Below are positions 1 to 7,700 of a stretch of DNA of 64,000 bases, one piece after another (within the stretch, counting starts at the first letter, position 1; every line of letters begins with the position of its first letter). The translations under genes were made by a program, and so were the position numbers. The DNA is taken from assembly GCF_013283665.1 (NCBI RefSeq), contig NZ_JABEKU010000002.1:62001-126000 (forward strand). Direction: 5' to 3'. This DNA is from Ensifer sesbaniae (GTDB lineage: Bacteria; Pseudomonadota; Alphaproteobacteria; Rhizobiales; Rhizobiaceae). A model generated the notes under the pieces. That model was not told the DNA's origin. It searched no databases and saw nothing but the letters and a program-made list of their open reading frames with translations.

Positions 1-122
1 TCGCATTCCTTGCGCATCTTAAGGAAACCCTCGAAGAGGTGCCCCTGTCCGCAGCGCGGGCAACGGCCGCGCAGGCCGGTCTGCATGGGCGGGATAGGCG
101 GCCAATCGTGATCCGAAGACAT
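1..122 (-). CDS. DUF983 family protein, 5' part only
   Basis: Translation from the ATG at 122 begins MSSDHDWPPIPPMQTGLRGRCPRCGQG and continues into HLFEGFLKMRKEC. A short Pro-rich start followed by G-L-R-G-R-C-P-x-C-G-x-G is the zinc-ribbon-like N-terminus of the DUF983 family, small inner-membrane proteins of alphaproteobacteria with no settled function. Only about 40 codons are present; the CxxC pair is visible, but the membrane segments would lie beyond the left edge. The upstream region holds a perfect 12-bp palindrome (259-270) that could control it. Confidence 0.75.
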   Translation of the reverse strand, partial: MSSDHDWPPIPPMQTGLRGRCPRCGQGHLFEGFLKMRKEC

Positions 123-256
123 CGTCGATCCTTTCAGACGTCTTGTCCGGCGCATTCCTAATGTTGCGCCGATGTTGCCTGGGTATGCGGCCCGCCATTC
201 CAGGCGCCGCCTCAGGTCCAGGGGATTAAGCGCCTGAAAGCATACATTGTCAATTT

Positions 257-273
257 ATTGTATGCATACATTG
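257..273. promoter_or_regulatory. Palindromic operator-like site (TGTATGCATACA)
   Basis: TGTATGCATACA at 259-270 is a perfect 12-bp palindrome in the AT-rich gap between the DUF983 start and the 3' end of the MocR gene, about 135 bp upstream of DUF983. The same ATTGTATG(C/G)ATA core recurs at 1728-1739 upstream of the MocR gene itself, so both could be MocR-type operator half-sites. This is inferred from sequence only. Confidence 0.4.
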
Positions 274-306
274 CTGCGACAATTCCGCCCGCCATTAGGA
301 CTCTCG

Positions 307-1713
307 TTAGACCACGAGGCTGGATGCCGCCGGGGATTGGCCGAGGAGATCGGCGATGATCAGCAGACTGCGACGCAGTTCCTCCTGCGTTGCCGGTGCG
401 CCAAGCCCCAGGCGTACGGCCTCCGGGAGCGGTCCGAGGGAAAAGGCGTCGCTCGGTACGACTGCAATTCCCGCAGCCTGCAGCCGCCCGCTGAACTCAC
501 CGCGTGTCCACGGTTGCGGCAGGCGCAACCAGACGTGAAAAGCACTTGGATCGGTGACGGCCGTGCCCTTGGGGAGGACGTTTTCGACGATCTGTTGCCG
601 AGCGGCCGTTTCGCGACGGATCGCGGCGAGGACGGCTTCGGCCGTTCCATCCTCAATCCAGCGGGTCGCGATCGCTGCCGTGAGCGGTGAAGCGAGACCG
701 GCAGTCGCCCTGATCGCGCCCTCGATTCGGACCGAGCTGCGGCTGTCCGGAACGGCGAGATAGGCAACGCGGAGCGCTGGCGAAAGGCATTTCGCGAGAC
801 CTCCGATGTAGTAGACGAAATCGGGTGCCAGAGCGGCAAGTGCGGGCGGCGGCGCGACGGGCAGGGGGCCGTAGGCATCATCCTCAATGATCGGCACCCC
901 ATGCCGTCTGGCGATGGCAACGATCGCTTCACGACGCTCCAGCGGGAGCGTGGCGGTTGTCGGATTGTGAAGTGTCGGATTGCAATAGAGTGCCTTTAAT
1001 GTTCGCGTTGAACATAGCTCATCAAAGGCTTCTGGTATAAGGCCTTTCTCGTCGATGGCGATCCCCAGCAGCGTTAGGCCGAGATGGGCGGCCAAGGCCC
1101 GGAGGCCGGGGTAGGCAATGGCCTCGGCACATATGGTGTCGCCTGGCTTTGCCAAGCTGGTGAGCGTTGCAGGCAGCGCGCCTTGTGCACCGGGGCAGAT
1201 CAGCACGCGCTCGACCGGCACGTCGCCGAGGCGCGGCCTCAGCCAGGCGGCGCCGGCGGCTCTGTTGTGCGCAGTGCCGGCCGGCGCCTGGTAGCGCATC
1301 AGGAGGTCGAGTCCGTGCTCGGCCTGAAGTGAGGCCATGTCGTCCCAGAGCTTTGCAGCAAGCGCTTGATCGTCAAACAACGGCGGCAGGTTCATGCTCA
1401 TGTCGACGATACCGCTCGTCGCCGGACGGGCGTTCGTGGCGCGCCGTGCCTTGACATAGGTGCCCTGGCCCACGCGACCTTCCACCAGGCCACGATGCCT
1501 CGCTTCGTTGTAGGCGCGGCTGACGGTGGTAAAATCGATCCCAAGGGCCTCGGCGAGCACGCGTTGCGGCGGCAGGCGGATGCCGTCGACAAGGCGGCCA
1601 TCAGCGATATCCGCCGCAATTGCATCCGCGATCGCGAGGTAGAGAGGTCCGTCTGCCTTACGAATGGTGGGGCGCCACGAGATCTGCAGGCGTTCGTCGT
1701 TCATCACTACCAT
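307..1713 (-). CDS. MocR/PdxR-type GntR regulator with aminotransferase domain
   Basis: 468-residue protein with the two-domain MocR layout. An N-terminal GntR winged helix (residues about 20-90; LPPQRVLAEALGID, TTVSRAYNEA, GQGTYV) is followed by a fold-type I aminotransferase-like domain. The latter shows YCNPTLHNPT, EDDAYG and IGGLAKCLSPALRVAYL, whose Lys is the expected PLP-binding residue. MocR proteins use PLP as effector-binding cofactor and regulate vitamin B6, taurine, GABA or D-Ala metabolism; the target here cannot be read off. It is divergent from the flagellin gene, with 293 bp between. A start at codon 4 (ATG at 1704) is an alternative. Length is normal for the family and no damage is visible. 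Confidence 0.88.
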   Translation of the reverse strand: MVVMNDERLQISWRPTIRKADGPLYLAIADAIAADIADGRLVDGIRLPPQRVLAEALGIDFTTVSRAYNEARHRGLVEGRVGQGTYVKARRATNARPATSGIVDMSMNLPPLFDDQALAAKLWDDMASLQAEHGLDLLMRYQAPAGTAHNRAAGAAWLRPRLGDVPVERVLICPGAQGALPATLTSLAKPGDTICAEAIAYPGLRALAAHLGLTLLGIAIDEKGLIPEAFDELCSTRTLKALYCNPTLHNPTTATLPLERREAIVAIARRHGVPIIEDDAYGPLPVAPPPALAALAPDFVYYIGGLAKCLSPALRVAYLAVPDSRSSVRIEGAIRATAGLASPLTAAIATRWIEDGTAEAVLAAIRRETAARQQIVENVLPKGTAVTDPSAFHVWLRLPQPWTRGEFSGRLQAAGIAVVPSDAFSLGPLPEAVRLGLGAPATQEELRRSLLIIADLLGQSPAASSLVV

Positions 1714-2006
1714 ATCCGGCTACTATTATTGTATGGATATTGCATGTTTTTGCGTGGTGGGCAAGTCTCCCGACCGGCTGCTGAACGAGATAACACGCCA
1801 AAGCCCGCCAGCAGGACGCCGAGGACGCGATCCAGAGCCGCAGTCGAAACAGGCGGACACGCAGCCGGCCAGACAACGCTACATTTCTGGGTAGCACGTA
1901 GCGCTGGTGCGGTTGCAAAAGTAGTAGCTCGTTAACCAAATTTGTGGTTGAGTGAAGACATCGACTCGCCCATGAAGGGCAAAAATCTCTAATCGACGGC
2001 TCTGTA
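1714..2006. promoter_or_regulatory. Divergent promoter region, MocR gene / flagellin
   Basis: AT-richer gap shared by two divergent genes. ATTGTATGGATATTGCAT at 1728-1745 resembles the palindromic box near 260 and sits just upstream of the MocR start. A short inverted repeat (AACCA 1934-1938, TGGTT 1945-1949) lies in the flagellin leader. No convincing sigma-28 or sigma-70 promoter could be fixed, and no clear Shine-Dalgarno precedes the flagellin ATG. Confidence 0.35.
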
Positions 2007-3719
2007 ATGTCCAGCATTCATACGAACGCGGCAGCGATGTCTGCCGTCCATATTTTGAGAAATACCGCTGTAACGCTTGCTACCACTCATGATGAAGTGA
2101 GTTCCGGCCTTCGTATACAAACCGCGGCGGATGACGCTGCGTACTGGTCGATCTCCACGACGATGCGTTCAGATCGCAAGGCGATCTCGGCCGTTGCCGA
2201 CGCTCTCGGTCTGGGGGCAGCGAAGGTCGGCGTCGCCTACGAGGGGACCGAATCGATCGTTGAGATTTTGACTGCATTCAAGACAAGGGTCATCGCCGCA
2301 AAAGAGCCTGGCGTTGACAAAGCCAAGATCCAGAAGGAACTCGGCCAACTCAATGCTCAAGCGGAGAGCGTCATTGCCTCGTCCAGCTTCAACGGCGTGA
2401 ACTGGCTACGCACAGGCGCCTCGACCCACCTCATGCAAACCGCTGAATTGACCGCTTCGATCGTCTCGTCGTTCGTCAGAGCGGCGGACGGATCGGTGGC
2501 AGTGAACACGACGGATCTCAATCTCAAGCTGACGAGCATGCTCAATGCTGGTGGCGGCGGCATCTTGCAGAAGGAAATAGGCGGTGTGGGAGACATTGGC
2601 GGTTTCCGGAGAACGGGCATCAATTCGACCGCTCATCAGGGTCACGAGAACCATGCCTTCACGGGGCCGGCGACATTCGGGCCGACTGACTATATCGAGT
2701 TCGATCTTACGGTCGATGCGGGTACGCACTCCGCAGGCCAGGTTTTTGCGGGCTTGCGGATTGACAAAGCCGTGATCGACGCGGCGCTCGCCACAACCGA
2801 CGGCAAAATCAACACGGCGTCTCAACTGCGTGCTGTCCTGCAGCGAGTCTTTCAGGACAACTCGGTTCCCGCTACCGCCTATGAAACATTGTTCAGCGGA
2901 TCCCCCTCATCGAGTCAATTCGAGATCGGCTCGCTCGAGACGTCCGGGGAACCAGGCTCCAGCATCGATATTTCCAACGTGGTGTCCGACTTCAACGGTG
3001 TTCACCCCGCAGGGTTTGCGCTGGGCCTGGAGGACGCACCAATAAACAATCACGATAATATGTATCCCCAGGCGAGCATCGGGTTTACCAAACCGTTTAC
3101 GGTCTCGCCAACGGCGGCAATCTATTTTGATGTCAAGGTCGGCCCCGGCGCTTTACAGACCTACACGATAGATCGGGCGACGGTCGATGCCGCACTCGGC
3201 ACAAGCGACGGCACGGTCGGCGACGCAACCGCGCTTGCGACGGTTATCGCATTTGCCTCGGCAGGAAGCGGGCTGGCCGTCACAGCGTCCGGCACGTCTC
3301 TCACGTTTTCCGCGGATCAGGCAATCTACCCCGAGGCTGGTAATCGCGCTGCGAGGGTCACGGTCGAAAACGTACGATCTACGCCACGCTGGACGCTCGA
3401 CTTCGACCTTGCCGAGATTGACGTAACCGGCGCGGACTTTACTCTCGACGAATACATCGAGGGTATCGAATACATGTTGAAGGGCGCGATTTCGAGTGCG
3501 AGCTTGCTTGGCTCTCTGCAAATGCGCATCGACCTGCAATCCGACTTCACCAGTACTCTGATGGAGAGCATCGAAAAGGGCATCGGGCGCCTCGTCGACG
3601 CAGATATGAATGAAGCATCGGCTCGCCTCAAAGCCGCTCAAGCACAGCAGCAACTAGCAATACAGTCCCTGCAGATTGCCAATACAAACGCCGCTGGTGT
3701 GCTCTCATTGTTCCGATAG
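2007..3719 (+). CDS. Large orphan flagellin (rhizobial type)
   Basis: 570-residue flagellin. The N-terminal D0/D1 helices (residues 1-140) carry the rhizobial pattern SSGLRIQTAADDAAYWSIST, followed by ALGLGAAKV and SSFNGVNWL. The C-terminal D1/D0 part (from about residue 470) ends MNEASARLKAAQAQQQLAIQ and then SLQIANTNAAGVLSLFR. Rhizobial flagellins are usually about 320-400 residues; the excess is a central insert containing two related modules with IDxAxVDAALxTxDG (about residues 225-290 and 370-430), probably a surface-exposed D2/D3 region. Filament subunits are exported by the flagellar type III system, so no signal peptide is expected. No other flagellar or chemotaxis gene is in the window. 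The Tyr/Trp-rich AAYWSI segment argues against simple decay. Confidence 0.85.
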   Translation: MSSIHTNAAAMSAVHILRNTAVTLATTHDEVSSGLRIQTAADDAAYWSISTTMRSDRKAISAVADALGLGAAKVGVAYEGTESIVEILTAFKTRVIAAKEPGVDKAKIQKELGQLNAQAESVIASSSFNGVNWLRTGASTHLMQTAELTASIVSSFVRAADGSVAVNTTDLNLKLTSMLNAGGGGILQKEIGGVGDIGGFRRTGINSTAHQGHENHAFTGPATFGPTDYIEFDLTVDAGTHSAGQVFAGLRIDKAVIDAALATTDGKINTASQLRAVLQRVFQDNSVPATAYETLFSGSPSSSQFEIGSLETSGEPGSSIDISNVVSDFNGVHPAGFALGLEDAPINNHDNMYPQASIGFTKPFTVSPTAAIYFDVKVGPGALQTYTIDRATVDAALGTSDGTVGDATALATVIAFASAGSGLAVTASGTSLTFSADQAIYPEAGNRAARVTVENVRSTPRWTLDFDLAEIDVTGADFTLDEYIEGIEYMLKGAISSASLLGSLQMRIDLQSDFTSTLMESIEKGIGRLVDADMNEASARLKAAQAQQQLAIQSLQIANTNAAGVLSLFR

Positions 3720-4069
3720 ATTGGGGTACCGTTTCAGGCCGCACGCTCGGGCGACGCTCCCACAGTTTCGAGTACGTCTACATCAGCCTTCGGGCCGCCA
3801 TTGCCGCCGAGCCTCCGTACGCCAAATTCCCTGACTGGCTGTTGGCGATTGTCATCTGAAACCAAGCCGTTTTCATTTCTGTTATTTGCATAAAGGGCAG
3901 CAACGTCATACGTTTGCCAGCGAAGCATGCACAACTGGCGATCCGATCGTCCGAAGGGTGTGTGTGCCATCTGAAATACAATCGATTCGACCCCGCGGGT
4001 CCCCGGAGCGGCGCCATGACTATCCTCAAAACCGATCTCGACCACGGGTGCCGCGCGGAGCGCCGAACC
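3720..4069. other. Intergenic, no gene recognised
   Basis: About 350 bp after the flagellin. No open frame has a recognisable product; apparent frames on the - strand run into the antisense of the pentapeptide gene. An in-frame upstream extension of the next gene (from 3914 or 4016) is possible, but a signal peptide begins at 4070, so this stretch is treated as leader. Confidence 0.4.
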
Positions 4070-4804
4070 ATGGGGCCGCGCCTGGACGCGCTGAAAATCG
4101 CGGCGCGCGCAGTGAAAAACCTGCTGGCACCGGCGATGACCGCCTGCCTTGTTACCCTTGCGGCGCCGGCCGTGGGCCACGCCGCCAGTTGCAAGGACGC
4201 GGCAGCACCCGGAGCGGACTGGACCGATTGCAACAAGAAGGCGCTCATGCTTGGCGGGAGCGATCTGCAAGGCGCCAATCTGGTCAATACGGATTTCACC
4301 CTGACCGATCTGCGCGCTGCCAATCTGACAGGCGCCAATCTGGAAAAGGCAACGCTGGTGCGCTCATCGGTAGCGGGCGCTCTGGCCGAGGGCGCGAATT
4401 TTTCGAGGATCGAAGCCTATCGCTGCAATTTCGCGGGTATCGCCGCTGAAAAAGCGTCCTTCGTCAATTCAGAACTGCAGCGTGCCAATTTCACCGGCGC
4501 TCGGCTGACGGGAGCGAGTTTCGAGAAAGCCGAACTCGGGCGCGCCAATTTCGATAAGGCGGAACTGACCGGAACCCGTTTCACACACGCCAACCTGTCG
4601 CGCGCCACCTTTACCAACTCGAGCTTTAAAGGCCCGCTCGACTTTCATGGCGCCTTCATGTTCCTGACGCGCATCGAGGGCGTAAACCTCTCCGAGGCGA
4701 CCGGACTTGAACAGGAGCAGATCGACCTGACCTGTGGCGACAGCTCGACCAAGTTGCCGCCCGGCTTGAGCACGCCGGCGGCCTGGCCCTGCGCTTCCGA
4801 CTAG
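4070..4804 (+). CDS. Exported pentapeptide-repeat protein
   Basis: 244 residues from the chosen ATG, which has GGAG about 10 nt upstream and starts a normal signal peptide (hydrophobic core LLAPAMTACLVTLAAPAV, then GHA-A). In-frame starts at 3914 and 4016 would bury that peptide. The mature part is a run of A(N/D)LxG-type pentapeptides (SDLQGANLVNTDF, AANLTGANLEKATL, RANFTGARLTGASF and so on), expected to form a right-handed quadrilateral beta-helix. The C-terminal tail (DLTCGD, KLPPGL, WPC) has paired Cys residues that may form disulfides with SCKDAAAPG and DWTDCN near the mature N-terminus. A periplasmic location is inferred; the function is unknown. Confidence 0.78.
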   Translation: MGPRLDALKIAARAVKNLLAPAMTACLVTLAAPAVGHAASCKDAAAPGADWTDCNKKALMLGGSDLQGANLVNTDFTLTDLRAANLTGANLEKATLVRSSVAGALAEGANFSRIEAYRCNFAGIAAEKASFVNSELQRANFTGARLTGASFEKAELGRANFDKAELTGTRFTHANLSRATFTNSSFKGPLDFHGAFMFLTRIEGVNLSEATGLEQEQIDLTCGDSSTKLPPGLSTPAAWPCASD

Positions 4805-5163
4805 GGATACTTCGCTATCCTCCGAACACTGGCGTGGTTGCAGCGACCATCCGCAGACGAGCCACGGCATCTCGATCTGGCGTACGGGAGGCCAGCCCTT
4901 TTTGTGCCAGATCCCGACGTGGAAGACCGTGGCTGATTCATCAATGCTTGGGGCGGCAGTGCTTATGGCGCAGATGGCGGGTACGGATACTGCCGAAATG
5001 TTGGATGTAACAAGCGGCGAATCTGATCGCGGAATTCGGGATAGTACGGAAATATGGCCTTTTAGGATTGCCTTCCGCGGCTCGGCTAAATCGACAACCC
5101 GACGAGTTTGGCGCGACCCTCGATCAAGTCCGCAAAGTGATTTGCGGAATTCCAAAGAAACAT
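4805..5163. other. Intergenic, no gene recognised
   Basis: About 360 bp between the pentapeptide gene and the IS110 remnant. Short frames exist on both strands, but none shows a recognisable family or a good ribosome-binding site. The block borders decayed mobile DNA and may be scar sequence. Confidence 0.4.
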
Positions 5164-5954
5164 TCAGCCGGATGTTGGCGCGGGTTGTAGGGTATACCCG
5201 AACGACTTTGCTCTTCGCTCGAGATTGGTGAGGACGCGTCGACGGTAATTCTCCTCGTAGCGGGAGGGTCCCGGATCGCTGTATTCCATACCGTGCCGCA
5301 GGGTATTGTAGAACAAGACGGCGATTTTGCGGGCCGTGGCAGTGACCGCCTTGGCCTTACCGACGCGAGCCGACAGACGCCGATAGAATGCCCCCAACGT
5401 GCGCCCAACCGCAACCGCGGCAGGTCGCAGTAGCGCCGCGGCCCGGCTATCAGATCGTCGGGTCCGTGATGACAACACTTTGCCGCCGGAGATTTTGTTG
5501 CTTGGTGAGAGGCACAGCCAGGAGGTGAAGTGCTTGGCACTCGGCCAGGCCGAGAGGTTGGTCCCGCACTCTCCGACCAATTTGAGCGTCAGATAAGGTC
5601 CCGAGCCCGTGAATCTGGGTGACATCGCAGCCGAGCAAGCCGTACAGGGCGGCGCGAACGTCGAAGGCTGGGTCATTGGATTGCTTCTGCGTTGTCCGTC
5701 CGGTCTGCGGTTTGCCTACAGCGGTGGACGAGGCCCTCCGCAGCCGTTTCAACGCAGCCTCGATGCGCGCGTCGCAGAGCGCCACTTTGGCTTGGTAGAC
5801 GTCGTAGAACTCCAGGGCCTGGGTCAGGGCAAAGATGTGCTCTTCGCGATCATTGCCGACGAGCGCTTGACGGATCGTCTCTGCGGACGCATGGCAGCGT
5901 GGGTCACGGTAGGACGCCAGAACCATCGGATCGCGCTCACCGGCGACAATCGCA
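5164..5954 (-). pseudogene. IS110-family transposase remnant, frameshifted and 5'-truncated
   Basis: Two - strand frames together encode the C-terminal two thirds of an IS110-family (Transposase_20) recombinase. The first reads AIVAGERDPMVLASYRD, then ETIRQALVGN, AFDVRAALYGLLG and DVTQIHGLG. After about 5599 similarity jumps to the next frame: GPYLTLKLVGECG, AKHFTSWLCLSP, NKISGGKVLSSRTRRS and KAVTATARKIAVLFYNTLR. One extra base near 5599 explains the shift. The N-terminal DEDD catalytic domain (about 150 residues) is missing because the coding sequence stops abruptly at 5954, where the 23-bp tandem repeats begin. It cannot make active transposase. Confidence 0.88.
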
Positions 5955-6069
5955 CTATTTACGGTTTCCCCGGACCGCTAATGACACTTTCACCGGATTC
6001 CTATTGACACTTTCCCCGGACCGCTATCGACACTTTCACCGCAACTCTATTACAACTTTCCCCATATCG
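5955..6069. repeat. Five tandem 23-bp repeats (IS21-type multiple terminal repeats?)
   Basis: Five head-to-tail imperfect copies start at 5955, 5978, 6001, 6024 and 6047. The unit core is CTATTGACACTTTCCCC plus a variable 6-bp tail, alternating GGACCG with GGATTC or GCAACT. There are no spacers, so this is not a CRISPR. IS21-family elements often carry multiple repeats at their ends (family knowledge), and the array sits exactly between two genes truncated towards it: an IS110 transposase on the left and hipA on the right. No istA/istB coding sequence remains. Confidence 0.65.
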
Positions 6070-6316
6070 CCTTGCTGAGAAAATGAAGTGACAAGCCAGG
6101 CGCTGGCATTCTTCGGGCAGCAGGCCGCCAAAAAATGGTCTGCATTCACGACGGGAAAAACGTGCCGGGCGCTTCGGGAGGGAGGCTGAAAGCGGAAGTG
6201 TGCTTTCATCGTCAAGCCAAGCTTCAGCGTAGGCGAAGCCGATATCGCCGTGCCGATCCTGGGTGAATTGCCCGGCTTCGACTATCCCACCAGACGTTGA
6301 GAACCCTTGCCGTCAT
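6070..6316 (-). pseudogene. hipA: hipA toxin kinase gene, frameshifted and truncated
   Basis: The ATG at 6316 overlaps the hipB stop (ATGA), the usual hipBA coupling. The start reads MTARVLNVWWDSR. A one-base loss near 6277 shifts the frame, after which AGQFTQDRHGDIGFAYAEAW, LPLSASLPKR and CRPFFGGLLPEE follow, the N-terminal subdomain of HipA Ser/Thr kinases (VWWD...F.Y...WL...LS.SLP.R...FFGGLLPE). Similarity ends near 6096, just before the 23-bp repeat array. The P-loop, catalytic Asp and autophosphorylation loop (more than 300 residues) are absent, so the toxin is dead. Confidence 0.85.
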
Positions 6317-6546
6317 TGTCTGCGTTCACCAGGAGCCAGAATATCGACCGAACAGCCGAGCGTTTGCAGAACCTGCAACACTTTTCCTATCTGAGCTGTC
6401 GGCTTGCCGGCCTCGAGATCGACAATGAACCGGAGCCCGACGCCAGCAACCCCGGCAAGTTCATCCTGCCGCAACTTTTGCTCCTTGCGTGCACTTCGGA
6501 CCAAGGTGCCGATATCAGATGGAGTTTTAACGCGCTTTGCCATCAT
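6313..6546 (-). CDS. hipB: HipB-like XRE antitoxin/repressor (orphaned)
   Basis: 77 residues forming one Xre/Cro helix-turn-helix: IGTLVRSARKEQKLRQDELA, then GVGLRFIVDLEAGKPTAQIG and LQTLGCSVDILAPG. This is HipB of the type II hipBA toxin-antitoxin system, which binds DNA as a dimer, autorepresses and neutralises HipA. The gene looks intact although its partner is a fragment. Three TTCCCG(A/C)TCGGGAA palindromes lie directly upstream. The second in-frame ATG (6543) is equally likely as start. It may persist as a solitary repressor. Confidence 0.85.
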   Translation of the reverse strand: MMAKRVKTPSDIGTLVRSARKEQKLRQDELAGVAGVGLRFIVDLEAGKPTAQIGKVLQVLQTLGCSVDILAPGERRQ

Positions 6547-6548
6547 TA

Positions 6549-6663
6549 TTTTCCCGCTCGGGAAAATAGCAAAATATTGGGTGGTCCGTCGAGAATAATA
6601 TTCCCGATCGGGAAAAATAACGCGGACAGGGATATCTTCCGCAGATAACTTCCCGATCGGCGA
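6549..6663. promoter_or_regulatory. Three spaced palindromic operators of hipB
   Basis: Perfect palindromes TTTTCCCGCTCGGGAAAA (6549-6566) and TTCCCGATCGGGAA (6601-6614), plus a decayed third copy TTCCCGATCGG-CG-AA (6650-6663). Starts are 50 and 49 bp apart, near five helical turns, so bound dimers would face the same side of the DNA. The first abuts the hipB start codon. HipB proteins bind multiple inverted repeats in their own promoter (family knowledge); assigning these to this HipB is inference. Confidence 0.75.
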
Positions 6664-6715
6664 ATTTTATAGGAGATTGTCTCGACCCGGCCAATCGTTT
6701 GATGCGCATAAGCGA

Positions 6716-6925
6716 ATGGAGAGGATTGAACCAGTCTTTGATGCCTCTTTGATACCGAAGGGATTGAGAACTACAAGCTGGCGACCGAGCGATCGGCGAC
6801 AGCTGTGGATCACGGCACGTTTCGCCCTTGATGTCGAGGGCGGCGACCGGTCCGTCAAGGTCAATGACTTCTCCGGCTTCGGCAGGCCCTTGCCGGACGA
6901 CAGGATTGATCGTAAGTCTATCTGA
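6716..6925 (+). CDS. Hypothetical small protein (doubtful)
   Basis: A 69-codon frame beginning MERIEPVFDASLIPKGLRTT and containing RRQLWITARFALDV and NDFSGFGRPLPDD. An upstream TTG (6677) would lengthen it to 82 residues. No family is recognised, there is no good ribosome-binding site, and the 3' end overlaps the convergent deoxyribosyltransferase gene by 8 bp. The composition is protein-like rather than antisense-like, so it may be a remnant of a longer gene. Confidence 0.25.
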   Translation: MERIEPVFDASLIPKGLRTTSWRPSDRRQLWITARFALDVEGGDRSVKVNDFSGFGRPLPDDRIDRKSI

Positions 6926-7493
6926 GGTGCCGCCTTGCGGCGATGGCCAGGCATTGCTTGAAAGCCTCGAGATCGGTAAGGCGATCGGCCTCCGGTACTT
7001 CCCGCTTGATCAGCACTCCCTCCCGGCGAAGGATGCCGCCGTCCAGCATGAGATTGTCGGCCATGTCGAAATCTTCGATGCTGAGGCCGTCGGAGCCGGC
7101 CATGCGTCCGTCAGGGCGCAGCGCAGCGTTACCCTGGTAATGATCGTTCAAGATACGTTCGTAGTAGCTGCGCGAAGTGTTGGTATAGGCGTAGACATGC
7201 TTGCCACGGCCACACATGAAGCCGAGCTCGAACACCGTGCCGACATCGGCACTGATGCCGCGAAACGGTGTAAGGTTGGCGATGATCATTTCGGATGCCA
7301 GCATCATGCCCTCATCGACGGCATAGATCGCCAGACCGCGTTCATGCTTGGTGGGGGCCGGTGGGATTTCAAGGTCGCCCGGCACCAGAGGCGTGAAGCC
7401 GGCCGCACGCGCCAGCGCCGCTTTCTCCTTCTGGACCTCGACCGCTTTGGACAGAAAAACTTCCGGGCCAGCGAGATAGACTTTCACGCGCAA
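6918..7493 (-). CDS. Nucleoside 2-deoxyribosyltransferase
   Basis: 191-residue cytosolic enzyme of the nucleoside 2-deoxyribosyltransferase family (PF05014). The start KVYLAGPEVF, the body LTPFRGISADVGTVFELGFM and the C-terminal DFDMADNLML match the family; the Glu in VFELG fits the catalytic nucleophile position. These enzymes exchange or hydrolyse the base of 2'-deoxynucleosides in purine/pyrimidine salvage. The start MRVKVYLAG is preceded by GAGGAGG (good Shine-Dalgarno). Single gene, not obviously in an operon; its nucleobase chemistry fits the amidohydrolase and allantoin genes farther right only loosely. Confidence 0.88.
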   Translation of the reverse strand: MRVKVYLAGPEVFLSKAVEVQKEKAALARAAGFTPLVPGDLEIPPAPTKHERGLAIYAVDEGMMLASEMIIANLTPFRGISADVGTVFELGFMCGRGKHVYAYTNTSRSYYERILNDHYQGNAALRPDGRMAGSDGLSIEDFDMADNLMLDGGILRREGVLIKREVPEADRLTDLEAFKQCLAIAARRHLR

Positions 7494-7700
7494 ACCTCCT
7501 CACGTCTCAGGCGGCCAATCTAGGGGAGCAACGCCGCCGCGCCTAGCTGCAGTCCAAAGCGAGCGTGCTTACCCACGGATTTCTCGCCTTTTGTCGAACT
7601 GGAGCGGACGCGAACGCTGTGTCCGACCGCCATGGACAGAGGCATTGGCCATCCGCTATGTGTCGCAACCGGTCACAACTCGACGATTGAGGCGCGCCCC

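Noticed and set aside
3914-4069. N-terminal extension of the pentapeptide protein
   Set aside because: It would place about 50 polar residues before a clear signal peptide; ATG 4070 has a better ribosome-binding site.
4469-5155. - strand frame of 228 codons opposite the pentapeptide gene
   Set aside because: Antisense of the regular pentapeptide coding sequence; no signal or family, while the + strand protein has a signal peptide and clear repeats.
4902-5231. + strand frame of 109 codons
   Set aside because: No recognised family, runs antisense into the IS110 remnant, and has no ribosome-binding site.
5955-6069. Possible CRISPR array
   Set aside because: The 23-bp units are directly adjacent with no spacers and only five diverged copies; an IS terminal repeat cluster fits better.
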